NCBI GenBank assembly: GCA_002425225.1
Contig: DILV01000031.1
Coordinates: forward strand, 155,894-219,893
Source of the DNA: Thiothrix sp. UBA5583
Lineage (GTDB): Bacteria; Pseudomonadota; Gammaproteobacteria; Thiotrichales; Thiotrichaceae
Direction of reading: 5' to 3'
Length of the DNA stretch: 64,000 bases
This document shows, piece by piece, positions 44,284 to 52,117 of the stretch. How positions within the stretch are numbered: position 1 is the stretch's first letter; each line of letters begins with the position of its first letter. Both the position numbers and the translations under genes were made by a program. A model generated the notes under the pieces. It was not told the origin of the DNA. It searched no databases and worked only from the letters and a program-made list of their open reading frames with translations.

Positions 44284-45000
44284 TCAGTTGTTGCCGAGAA
44301 TTTCACTGCGCACTTTCTCAAGGTTGGTGTGGCGCACGTCCTTGCCTTTCACCAAATAGATCACGTATTCGCAGATGTTTTTGCAGTGGTCGCCAATGCG
44401 TTCCAGCGAGCGGGCGCACCAGGTGACGTTGAGGCTATCCTTGATGTTGCGCGGGTCTTCCAGCATCCGGGTAAACAACTGGCGGGAAATGGAGTCGAAT
44501 TCGGCATCTACCTGGTGGTCATTGTCGACTACCTGCATGGCCTGCTTGATGTCCATGCGTGCTAGTGCATCAAGGGTGTCGCGCAGCATGGCCTTGACGT
44601 GTTCACCCAGATGGCGCAAGGAGCCGTGCAGTTCTCCAGAAGTAGCAGATTCGCTCATTTCTACTGCATAGCGGCCTACTTTCTCGGCTTCGTCACCAAT
44701 GCGTTCCAGATCGGTAATAACCTTGATGATGGTAATCAGCAGGCGCAAGTCGCTGGCAGCAGGCTGGCGGCGGGCGATGATTTCAGCACATTGCTCGTCA
44801 ATCGCCACTTCCAGCGTGTTGATTTCGTAGTCGGAAAACGCGACTTTTTCGCCGAGTGCACTGTCGCGTTCCAGCAGAGCTTTAATGGCATTGCTGACTT
44901 GGGCTTCAACCAGACCCGCCATGGTCATCAGCTTGTTGCGGGCTGCTTCCAGCTCGGCATTGTATTGGTGGGAGGTGTGCTGATTGGTATTCATTGGCAT
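44284..45000 (-). CDS. phoU: Phosphate signalling protein PhoU
   Basis: 238 residues, all-helical, two PhoU repeats with the metal-binding E-x-x-x-D patterns (RIGDEAEKVGRYA in the first and RIGDHCKNICEYVIYL in the second). It couples Pst transport state to PhoR and keeps the regulon off when phosphate is ample. ATG 45000 (MPMNTNQHT) has GGGGGA upstream; the next ATG two codons on is equally possible. Follows pstB by 11 bp. Confidence 0.95.
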   Translation of the reverse strand: MPMNTNQHTSHQYNAELEAARNKLMTMAGLVEAQVSNAIKALLERDSALGEKVAFSDYEINTLEVAIDEQCAEIIARRQPAASDLRLLITIIKVITDLERIGDEAEKVGRYAVEMSESATSGELHGSLRHLGEHVKAMLRDTLDALARMDIKQAMQVVDNDHQVDAEFDSISRQLFTRMLEDPRNIKDSLNVTWCARSLERIGDHCKNICEYVIYLVKGKDVRHTNLEKVRSEILGNN

Positions 45001-45011
45001 AAGTATCCCCC

Positions 45012-45887
45012 TTAGCCGAAGCGGCCTGTAATGTAGTTCTCGGTTAACTGGTGCTGAGGATTGGTGAAAACGGTTTTTGTGTCATTCACTTCAACCAGAT
45101 ACCCCAGATGGAAGTAGGCAGTACGCTGTGAAATACGTGCTGCCTGTTGCATCGAGTGCGTCACAATGCAAATGGTAAAGCTCTGACGCAGTTCGTCAAT
45201 CAGCTCTTCGATGGTTGCGGTAGCAATCGGGTCAAGCGCGGAAGTCGGCTCATCCATCAGGATCACCTCCGGGCTGACAGCGATGGTGCGGGCAATGCAC
45301 AAGCGTTGCTGCTGACCACCAGACAGACCTGTACCCGGTGCTTGCAAGCGGTCTTTGACTTCATTGAACAAACCGGCTTTACGCAGGCTGCTTTCCACAA
45401 TTTCATCCAGCTCGGCGCGGTTGGCTGCCAGACCGTGCAGGCGCGGGCCATAGGCTACGTTGTCGTAGATGGATTTGGGGAACGGATTTGGTTTCTGGAA
45501 CACCATTCCCACACGGGCGCGGAGCAGCACCGGGTCTTGTGCCTTGGCGTGAATGTCTTCACCGTCAAGGTTGATCGTGCCCGTTACCAGACAACCGTCA
45601 ATGGTGTCGTTCATGCGATTCAAACAACGCAGGAACGTGGATTTGCCGCAACCGGACGGGCCGATCATGGCAATCACTTCATTTTTGCCAATATCAACGC
45701 TGGTATCAAAGATTGCCTGTTTAGTACCGTTATAGAAGACATTGACCCCACGGCAATGGAACTTGGTGTCTTTGCCATCAAGAAACGGTTTGCCGACTGT
45801 ACCATCAATGGTATGGGCAAACTCGGAGCGTTCTTTAGGTTTGGTCATAGTGCCTTTTAAGCTCATATCAAGGGTTGTATCTGTCAT
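45012..45887 (-). CDS. pstB: Phosphate ABC transporter ATPase PstB
   Basis: About 291 residues. Walker [11 protein letters not shown]-loop [16 protein letters not shown] (diagnostic of PstB), signature [15 protein letters not shown], Walker [14 protein letters not shown], switch His in [13 protein letters not shown]. The N-terminal extension of about 45 residues before the ABC core is longer than in E. coli. The start at MTDTTLDMS leaves 4 bp after pstA; a longer frame from 45908 would overlap pstA. Confidence 0.95.
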   Translation of the reverse strand: MTDTTLDMSLKGTMTKPKERSEFAHTIDGTVGKPFLDGKDTKFHCRGVNVFYNGTKQAIFDTSVDIGKNEVIAMIGPSGCGKSTFLRCLNRMNDTIDGCLVTGTINLDGEDIHAKAQDPVLLRARVGMVFQKPNPFPKSIYDNVAYGPRLHGLAANRAELDEIVESSLRKAGLFNEVKDRLQAPGTGLSGGQQQRLCIARTIAVSPEVILMDEPTSALDPIATATIEELIDELRQSFTICIVTHSMQQAARISQRTAYFHLGYLVEVNDTKTVFTNPQHQLTENYITGRFG

Positions 45888-45891
45888 GGTA

Positions 45892-47175
45892 TCACCAACG
45901 TCTCTCAAATTTCTTGCGGAGAATGACTGCCAGCAGATTCATCAGAATCAGGAAAGCAAGCAGCACGATAATGGCAGCCGAGGTGCGTTCAATAAAGGCA
46001 CGTTCCGGGCTGTCTGACCAAAGAAAAATCTGTACCGGCAATGCCGCTGCGGGGGAAGTTACCCCGTTGGGCACGTCCATGATGAAAGCCACCATGCCGA
46101 TCATCAGCAGCGGGGCAGTTTCGCCCAGTGCATGTGCCATGCCGATGATAGCGCCGGTGAGGATGCCTGGCATCGCTAGTGGCAGCACGTTCTGGAAGAC
46201 TGCTTGGGTTTTGGATGCCCCCAGACCCAATGCCCCCTCGCGGATGGAGGGTGGTACAGCCCGCAGTGCAGCACGTGATGCAATGATAATGGTCGGTAAC
46301 ACCAGCAGGGTCATAACCAAACCACCCGTCAGTGGTGCAGATCGCGGTGTACCAAAGAACTGGATAAACACTGCCAGCCCCAGCAAACCGAACACAATTG
46401 AAGGTACAGCCGCGAGGTTGTTGATATTGACCTCGATCAGGTCTACCCAGAAATTGTTTTTGGGGGCGAACTCTTCCAGATAAATCGCCGCAGCCACCCC
46501 GATCGGGAAGGAGAGCAGCAATGTCACCAGCATTGTGTAGAACGAGCCGATCAAGGCACTGAGAATCCCGGCCTGTTCCGGCTCACGCGAGTCGCCACGG
46601 GTAAAGAAATTGGTATTGAACTGGCTTTCGATTCGCTCTTCGGCTTCCAGTTTGTCCAGCCATACCAACTGGAAATCCTTGATGCGGCGGTCAGCCTCTG
46701 GCGTGGCACGGTCTATCCCGCCTTTGTGAAATACGTCAATGTCATCATCCGCCAGTAACCACAGTGATTGCGTTGTGCCAATCAGACTGGGGTTTGCCAT
46801 TACCTGATCACGCAAGCTGTACTGGGCATCATCACTGACCAGTGCTTTGAGGGCTTTCTTTTGCTTGCGATCTTCCACTCCAGGGAACATCGTTTCCAGA
46901 CTGGTTTGAATCGCCTTGTTGTAATTGGCTACTTTTAATTGTTCCTGCGATGGGTTGGTTTCCAGACCAAGGGTCGGGGCATCCAGCACAACATCCAGCT
47001 TGATGTAGGTACTGGTGAATGCGGGTAAACCTTTGCTGAAAATATCCAGCAGCAGGATCGCCAAGAACAGGATACTCAAGGCAATGGAGATAAAACCGTA
47101 GGCGCGGAAACGTTTTTCCCGTGCGTACCGCTTTGCCAAAGTGGCTTTGACTTTTTCAGTGGTGGTACTACTCAT
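45892..47175 (-). CDS. pstA: Phosphate ABC transporter permease PstA
   Basis: 427 residues with an N-terminal helix (about 25-47), a long periplasmic segment (about 50-195) and a C-terminal permease domain ([57 protein letters not shown]). The large periplasmic insert ([24 protein letters not shown]) makes it much longer than the roughly 295-residue E. coli protein and is typical of the longer proteobacterial PstA type. 11 bp after pstC. Confidence 0.93.
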   Translation of the reverse strand: MSSTTTEKVKATLAKRYAREKRFRAYGFISIALSILFLAILLLDIFSKGLPAFTSTYIKLDVVLDAPTLGLETNPSQEQLKVANYNKAIQTSLETMFPGVEDRKQKKALKALVSDDAQYSLRDQVMANPSLIGTTQSLWLLADDDIDVFHKGGIDRATPEADRRIKDFQLVWLDKLEAEERIESQFNTNFFTRGDSREPEQAGILSALIGSFYTMLVTLLLSFPIGVAAAIYLEEFAPKNNFWVDLIEVNINNLAAVPSIVFGLLGLAVFIQFFGTPRSAPLTGGLVMTLLVLPTIIIASRAALRAVPPSIREGALGLGASKTQAVFQNVLPLAMPGILTGAIIGMAHALGETAPLLMIGMVAFIMDVPNGVTSPAAALPVQIFLWSDSPERAFIERTSAAIIVLLAFLILMNLLAVILRKKFERRW

Positions 47176-47186
47176 ACAGCCTCCGC

Positions 47187-48578
47187 TTAATCGTACTGTT
47201 CACGGTATTTGCGCACAATATGTAACGCAACCACGTTGAGAATCAGGGTGACAATAAACAGGCTCAAGCCCAAGGCAAAGGCTGCCAGAGTCTTGGCGCT
47301 GTCAAATTCCTGGTCGCCTTTCAGCAAGGTGACAATTTGCACCGTAATGGTAGTCACTGCATCCAGCGGGTTGACGGTGAGATTTGCCATCAAGCCTGCT
47401 GCCATCACCACGATCATGGTTTCACCGATAGCGCGGGAAGCCGCCAGCAGGAACGCACCAACAATCCCCGGTAGTGCTGCTGGCAACAAGACTTGCTTGA
47501 TGGTTTCCGACTTGGTTGCACCCAAACCGTAAGAGCCGTCACGCATGGACTGTGGGACAGCGTTGATCACATCGTCAGATAGTGACGACATGAAAGGGAT
47601 GATCATTACCCCCATGACAATACCTGCCGCGAGCGCACTTTCTGATGCGACACTCAACCCTACCATCGAGCCAAGGTCGCGGATAAACGGGGCAACTGTC
47701 AGGGCAGCAAAGAAACCGTAAACCACGGTGGGAATACCTGCCAAAATTTCCATTGCTGGTTTGGCATAAGCCCGCATGGTGGTACTGGCATACTCTGACA
47801 GGTAAATCGCTGACATCAAGCCTAATGGCACGGCAATCAGCAAAGCGATAAACGAAATCAGTAATGTACCAACAAACAGCGGGATTGCCCCGAATGCGCC
47901 GGAGCTGCCTGCCTGATCGGCTCGCAAGGCAGTTTGCGGGCTCCAGTGGGTTCCAAACAGGAAGTCAAAAATGTTGACATGCCCGAAAAAGCGGATGGAT
48001 TCAAACAGCACCGAGAACACAATCCCCACCGTAGTCAGGATCGCAATCGACGCACAGGTAATCATGATGAATTGCACCACCCGTTCCACCTGATTACGGG
48101 CGCGGGTTTCTGGTTTGATGTAACGCCAGCCAATGAAACCGCCTGCAATCGCCAGCGCCAATACCAGCAAGGTTTTGATCATGCTGCTGGTCTGCTGCAT
48201 CTGCCGGTAGTCTTCAGCCGCTGCTTGCATGACGGGCTCTGCACTGGTGCGTGCTGCATCATCCGCTGCCAACGAAAGTACGCGGTTGGTGGTCAGACTG
48301 ATTTCATCCGGTGATTTGTTTTGGATTTCTGCTGGCAGATGAGAAATCATCGTTGAAGTTAGCAGGGGTTTTTCCAGTGCTGACCACAGGGCAAACACTA
48401 ACAGCGCCGGGATTAGCACCCAGATCATGACCAGATAGCCATAATAGCTGGGCAGGGAATGCAGATTATTACCACCACGCTTAACCGGGGTGGCTAGCGC
48501 GAGTGAACGCTTGCGTCCGATGTAATAGCTGAAGGCAGCTAACACCGTCAGCGTCAGCAAGATACCCAAGGTACTCAT
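47187..48578 (-). CDS. pstC: Phosphate ABC transporter permease PstC
   Basis: 463 residues, again longer than the E. coli form: N-terminal helices at about 5-22 and 48-68, a periplasmic loop, then a permease domain (LIAVPLGLMSAIYLSEYAS; GLGATKSETIKQVLLPAALPG; RAIGETMIVVMAAG). First gene of the minus-strand operon pstC-pstA-pstB-phoU-phoB-phoR. The binding-protein gene pstS, usually first, is not present in this window; it must be elsewhere or replaced. A Pho box lies 67 bp upstream. Confidence 0.94.
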   Translation of the reverse strand: MSTLGILLTLTVLAAFSYYIGRKRSLALATPVKRGGNNLHSLPSYYGYLVMIWVLIPALLVFALWSALEKPLLTSTMISHLPAEIQNKSPDEISLTTNRVLSLAADDAARTSAEPVMQAAAEDYRQMQQTSSMIKTLLVLALAIAGGFIGWRYIKPETRARNQVERVVQFIMITCASIAILTTVGIVFSVLFESIRFFGHVNIFDFLFGTHWSPQTALRADQAGSSGAFGAIPLFVGTLLISFIALLIAVPLGLMSAIYLSEYASTTMRAYAKPAMEILAGIPTVVYGFFAALTVAPFIRDLGSMVGLSVASESALAAGIVMGVMIIPFMSSLSDDVINAVPQSMRDGSYGLGATKSETIKQVLLPAALPGIVGAFLLAASRAIGETMIVVMAAGLMANLTVNPLDAVTTITVQIVTLLKGDQEFDSAKTLAAFALGLSLFIVTLILNVVALHIVRKYREQYD

Positions 48579-48616
48579 GAAAACTCCTGATTAGGGCTGT
48601 TGGGTCAGGTGGATGA

Positions 48617-48642
48617 TTCGCGCCTCGCATTGTAGGCGCGAA
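48617..48642 (-). repeat. Hairpin between acyltransferase and pstC
   Basis: TTCGCGCCT (48617-48625) and AGGCGCGAA (48634-48642) form a perfect 9-bp GC-rich stem with an 8-base loop. It lies between the Pho box and pstC, in the probable 5' untranslated leader. No T-run follows on the minus strand, so it may be an attenuating structure or a weak terminator of the upstream gene. Confidence 0.5.
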
Positions 48643-48644
48643 AT

Positions 48645-48662
48645 ATGACAACAATGTTACAG
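48645..48662 (-). promoter_or_regulatory. Pho box upstream of pstC
   Basis: On the minus strand the site reads CTGTAAC-ATTG-TTGTCAT: two 7-bp half-sites with a 4-bp gap, close to the PhoB consensus CTGTCAT-N4-CTGTCAT (5/7 and 6/7 matches). It lies 67 bp upstream of the pstC start, as expected for PhoB activation of the pst operon by low phosphate. Confidence 0.7.
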
Positions 48663-48703
48663 ACGATTAAACTTTTTGCTGCATGTGCATCTTTGCGGCT
48701 AAT

Positions 48704-49504
48704 TCAGGCAGCTTGTGCCAGACCAGCTTCGCTGACCGGGCGACGTTGCAAACTGCCTTGCACGAAATGGCGATGATAGCGGGTGTTGAGGTTATTGACA
48801 TCCAACAGGATGAAAATGTCCGCCACGTTGAAATCGGGATCAAGGCACGGTTCACCTGCTACCCATGCACCCAGTTTCAGGTAGGCTTTCAGCAATGGCG
48901 GCATATTGAGCTTGGCAGCCGGTTGCGCAGGCAATAAGTGCATCAACGGCTTGACCCGCATTGTTGCGGGGGCGAGGTTATTGGCACGGGCTTCCTGCAT
49001 GATGGCAGAGGCTTGCGCACCGCCGTCACTCATGCTGATGCTGGCACAGCCGAACATGTAGTCAACCTTGTGCATTTCCATGAACTGTGCCAACCCTAGC
49101 CATAACATGCCGATGCCTGCACCGTTGCGGAACTCCGGGTGAATGCATGTGCGCCCGATTTCAATCGCATTACCCTTGAGTTGGGGGAACAGCCCGCGCA
49201 GGTCAAATTCGTTTTCGGAATAGAAACTGCCTGCTTTCCGCGCATTCGGCGTGGTGAGAATGCGGGTGGAGCCGACCACTGCATTATTATCAGTACGACG
49301 CACCAGCAAGTGGTGGCAGTAGTCGTCGTAATGGTCACGGTCGATGCCCTCGGCAGCGCTTTCCAGGTGTGCGCCCTGTTCCTTGGCGAAAATGGCATAA
49401 CGCAGGCACTGGGATGCGTAAACGTCGGCAGGGGTGGCGGCAAGCTCTACCCGCAGTTGCGGCATGGTTGTGTGGGCATGGTGGTCTTGTGGTGTTGCGG
49501 TCAT
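48704..49504 (-). CDS. OlsB-like N-acyltransferase (GNAT fold)
   Basis: 266 residues of the acyl-ACP-dependent GNAT family containing OlsB, which acylates ornithine to lyso-ornithine lipid. Signs: CLRYAIFAKEQGAHL, DYCHHLLVRR, VVGSTRIL, GSFYSENEFDLRGL, IEIGRTCIHPEFRNG, and a C-terminal DPDFNVADIFILLD seen in many family members. Cytoplasmic, membrane-associated. Adjacent to the pst operon, same strand, and with its own Pho box candidate, it fits a role in making phosphorus-free lipids when phosphate is scarce. No olsA partner is adjacent. Start has AAGGAG 8 bases upstream. Hemolysin-type or N-acyl amino acid synthases of the same fold are alternatives. Confidence 0.72.
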   Translation of the reverse strand: MTATPQDHHAHTTMPQLRVELAATPADVYASQCLRYAIFAKEQGAHLESAAEGIDRDHYDDYCHHLLVRRTDNNAVVGSTRILTTPNARKAGSFYSENEFDLRGLFPQLKGNAIEIGRTCIHPEFRNGAGIGMLWLGLAQFMEMHKVDYMFGCASISMSDGGAQASAIMQEARANNLAPATMRVKPLMHLLPAQPAAKLNMPPLLKAYLKLGAWVAGEPCLDPDFNVADIFILLDVNNLNTRYHRHFVQGSLQRRPVSEAGLAQAA

Positions 49505-49549
49505 GGATGCACTCCTTCGGAAGTTATCCCGACAGCTTAGGGGGCAAGT

Positions 49550-49567
49550 ATGACGCAGGTGTGACGG
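49550..49567 (-). promoter_or_regulatory. Candidate Pho box upstream of OlsB-like gene
   Basis: Minus strand CCGTCAC-ACCT-GCGTCAT: each half-site matches 5 of 7 positions of CTGTCAT with the right 4-bp gap. It lies about 46 bp upstream of the acyltransferase ATG. The match is imperfect, so this is a suggestion that PhoB controls the gene. Confidence 0.5.
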
Positions 49568-49635
49568 TTATTTTGCAGGGAGGTTACGAAACTGTGTCCG
49601 GCTAATGTCGCTGGAATAAGGTTTTCGTCCTTGCC

Positions 49636-50211
49636 TTATTTCTGCTGGTTTTTCTGACGGAAATCCCACGGCGCGACAGGTTGCTTGTCTTTCCACAAGC
49701 CTTTGCGTGTTTTGCGTGCCTGTTTCTCGGCATCGGCGTAGCTTTGTTGGTCAGTGTTGCTTTGTTCCTTGGCGTAGGCAGCATAATGCCAGCCGCAACC
49801 GTTACGGATTTGTTCCAGCGCTGCATCCTTGCCTTCTGCGGTGACTTTGGCGATAACGCGCCCGTAGCGGTCGACTTTGTAGGCTTCCACTGCGACTGTC
49901 AGGTTGACGGTCTGCATCATCAGGGCTTCCTTGCAGACTTGCCCGAATGGCTGGTCTTTTTCCGGTGCGTCTATGCCTTGCAGGCGAATTTTGTAACTTT
50001 TTTTGTCGCTTGCCAGCACGGTCAGGGTGTCACCATCGCTTACTCCAACGACACGTCCGCTTGCTAGCAAGGTTCCCGTGGCAGAAACGGTGGCATCCGG
50101 TGGCAGTTTGGCTTGCAGCTTGTCATGGGTCTTGGTGTCAAACTTGTCAATACAGCCAGCAAGGCTCAGTGGCAACAGGGCGAAAAGCAGGTATTGTCTC
50201 ATGGGGTGCAT
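49636..50211 (-). CDS. Thermonuclease-family lipoprotein
   Basis: About 191 residues. A lipoprotein signal (LLPLSLAGC) is followed by a staphylococcal-nuclease-like domain: GRVVGVSDGDTLTVL, YKIRLQGIDAPEKDQPFG (catalytic Arg and Asp/Glu region), YGRVIAKV, LEQIRNGCGWHY, and a basic tail (KQARKTRKGLWKD). Probably an envelope-anchored nuclease that degrades DNA or RNA. ATG 50211 and ATG 50202 are both possible; GGAAG lies just upstream of the first. The longer open frame from 50316 would run into the neighbouring methyltransferase gene and lacks a signal. Confidence 0.85.
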   Translation of the reverse strand: MHPMRQYLLFALLPLSLAGCIDKFDTKTHDKLQAKLPPDATVSATGTLLASGRVVGVSDGDTLTVLASDKKSYKIRLQGIDAPEKDQPFGQVCKEALMMQTVNLTVAVEAYKVDRYGRVIAKVTAEGKDAALEQIRNGCGWHYAAYAKEQSNTDQQSYADAEKQARKTRKGLWKDKQPVAPWDFRQKNQQK

Positions 50212-50236
50212 GGCTTCCGGGTCACTTGCTTTGACG

Positions 50237-50959
50237 TTATTGCTGGGGCAGCAGAGGTTTGCGCAGGATGTCAAAGCGCATTGGGTTTGCAAAGCGTGCC
50301 CCCTCGGAGCCAACATGCGCGTTGAAACGGTTTTTTACCTCTTGATACAACGTATTATCCAGTCGGTGGTTGGTATGCGTGACTTGCAGGATACGCTGAT
50401 CGAATTCGTCGAAACCGGCAAAGCGTGATTCAGTATTGCAGAAAACCTGTTCCACCAGTTCCAGCGTGCCACTTTGCACTGCTTCACAAACGGCCTGGAA
50501 AGCCAGTTCACGTACCACTTTTTCGTCATGAAACAGGCGCAGAATGTCGTTGAAAGCGCCTGCGTACACGGGTTCAGAAATCCACGCTAGTCCACCGGGT
50601 TTGAGAACACGGGCAATTTCCTGCATTCCAGTTGCCATGAGTGCTTGCGGCACATGGTGCAGCGACTTGAACATGAACACCACGTCAATACTGTTGTCTG
50701 GCATCTCAATGGCCTGTGCCCCGCCGGATTTGAATTCGATAGTGTCAGGATATTCGCTGACAAGGTTGCGGGCGTGCTGGATTTGGTCAACTTCGGTGGC
50801 GATGATACGCTTGACGGGAAAGTGTTCGGCAAGCAGTCGGGTCATGCGGGCTGTGCCACAGCCGAGTTCCAGTACGTTGGCTCCAGCGAGGGGTAGGTAT
50901 TGACCGATCAGGTCGAGTTCGTTACACAGGGTATTGGCATCCGGGTTTTGCAGTTGCAT
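50237..50959 (-). CDS. Class I SAM-dependent methyltransferase
   Basis: 240 residues. Motif I is VLELGCGTARMTRLLAEHF, followed by IATEVDQIQ, DVVFMFKSLHHV (motif II region) and LKPGGLAWISEPVYAG: a UbiE/Methyltransf_11-type fold. The substrate cannot be told. The C-terminal half is family-specific (FDEFDQRILQVTHTNHRLD). Same strand as the nuclease lipoprotein (25 bp) and the YheT-type hydrolase upstream; a loose operon is possible. Confidence 0.85.
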   Translation of the reverse strand: MQLQNPDANTLCNELDLIGQYLPLAGANVLELGCGTARMTRLLAEHFPVKRIIATEVDQIQHARNLVSEYPDTIEFKSGGAQAIEMPDNSIDVVFMFKSLHHVPQALMATGMQEIARVLKPGGLAWISEPVYAGAFNDILRLFHDEKVVRELAFQAVCEAVQSGTLELVEQVFCNTESRFAGFDEFDQRILQVTHTNHRLDNTLYQEVKNRFNAHVGSEGARFANPMRFDILRKPLLPQQ

Positions 50960-50995
50960 GGCGCTCAGGTCTGTTGATGAATGGATACGGCGATT

Positions 50996-51961
50996 CTAAT
51001 ACAGCACATGCTCTTTTAACCATGCAGTAATACGTTGTTCCAGCCAGTATTCTGCCTGCCACGGGAGATTGCCGCTGACAAAACCGACATGCCCGCCGTG
51101 GCTTGCCAGTTCCAGAGTCACGTCGGCGCTGAGCAAGTCTGCACTGGGGGTAGTGCTGGGGTACATGAAAGGGTCATCCAGCGCATGGATAATCAGCGTT
51201 GGTGTCTGGATATAGCGCAGAAACTGTGCAGAACTGCTGCGGCGGTAATAATCTTCTGCACTGGCAAAGTTGTTCAGCGGTGCGGTGATCTGGTCATCAA
51301 AGGCAAAAATAGTACGTATCTGCCTGAGATCAACCTGCAAGGGTGCTTGCCGTTGCTTGAATTTGTGTTGATAGGCTGCTTTCAGTTTAGTCAGTAAATA
51401 TTGACCGTATACTTTGGCAAAACCCTGTTCCAGCTTGTGGGCACACTCCTCAAGCTGAAACGGCACGGAAACTGCGACGACGGCTTGCAAGTCTGACGTA
51501 GCACCTGTTTCCCCGGCGTATTTGAGGATCAGGTTGCCCCCCAGGGAAAAGCCGACAGCAGCATCCACCGGTCTGCCGGTCTGGCGCAGGTGAGCAAGCA
51601 CTTCAGCTACATCTGCCGTCCGCCCCGAATGGTAGCTGCTGGAGTGACGATTGGGTGTGCCACTGCATCCGCGCAGGTGCATGAATACACTGGTAAACCC
51701 TGCTTTGTGCAATGCCAGCAGCAAGGTCTGGGCATAATGTGATTGCACTGAGCCTTCCAGACCGTGAATGACCAGCACCCGTGGTGAAGCCGGGCGTGGG
51801 TAGCTAGCAATGTCGATGAAATCACCATCTGCCAGTTCTACCCGCTCGTGTTGCAGTTCCAGTTGGGGGCGCTGGCGGAAAAATACCGGCCACAGGGTTT
51901 GCAGGTGGGGTGAGCGTAACCACCAGGCGGGGCGGAAGCTGGATGAGATGCTGTTGTTCAT
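50996..51961 (-). CDS. YheT-family alpha/beta hydrolase
   Basis: 321 residues. RPAWWLRSPHLQTLWPVFFRQ and LADGDFIDI at the N-terminus, VLVIHGLEGS oxyanion region, nucleophile Ser in VGFSLGGNLILKYAGE, Asp in HALDDPFMYP, and His in LELASHGGHVGF. This is the YheT/ABHD-1-like esterase group (COG0429). Cytoplasmic; physiological substrate unknown. Confidence 0.9.
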   Translation of the reverse strand: MNNSISSSFRPAWWLRSPHLQTLWPVFFRQRPQLELQHERVELADGDFIDIASYPRPASPRVLVIHGLEGSVQSHYAQTLLLALHKAGFTSVFMHLRGCSGTPNRHSSSYHSGRTADVAEVLAHLRQTGRPVDAAVGFSLGGNLILKYAGETGATSDLQAVVAVSVPFQLEECAHKLEQGFAKVYGQYLLTKLKAAYQHKFKQRQAPLQVDLRQIRTIFAFDDQITAPLNNFASAEDYYRRSSSAQFLRYIQTPTLIIHALDDPFMYPSTTPSADLLSADVTLELASHGGHVGFVSGNLPWQAEYWLEQRITAWLKEHVLY

Positions 51962-52117
51962 GTCAGTCAGTGTTTTGCCAAAGATTCAGGGTGGAGAGGA
52001 CGCTTTGTCATGATCAGTAGTCAAGGCTGGCAAATGTGCGTATCCTAACGTTATTACTGATGGAGCATTATCTGAATTTATAAAAATGTGTGGCTCCCGT
52101 ACCTATGTGGTTATAGC

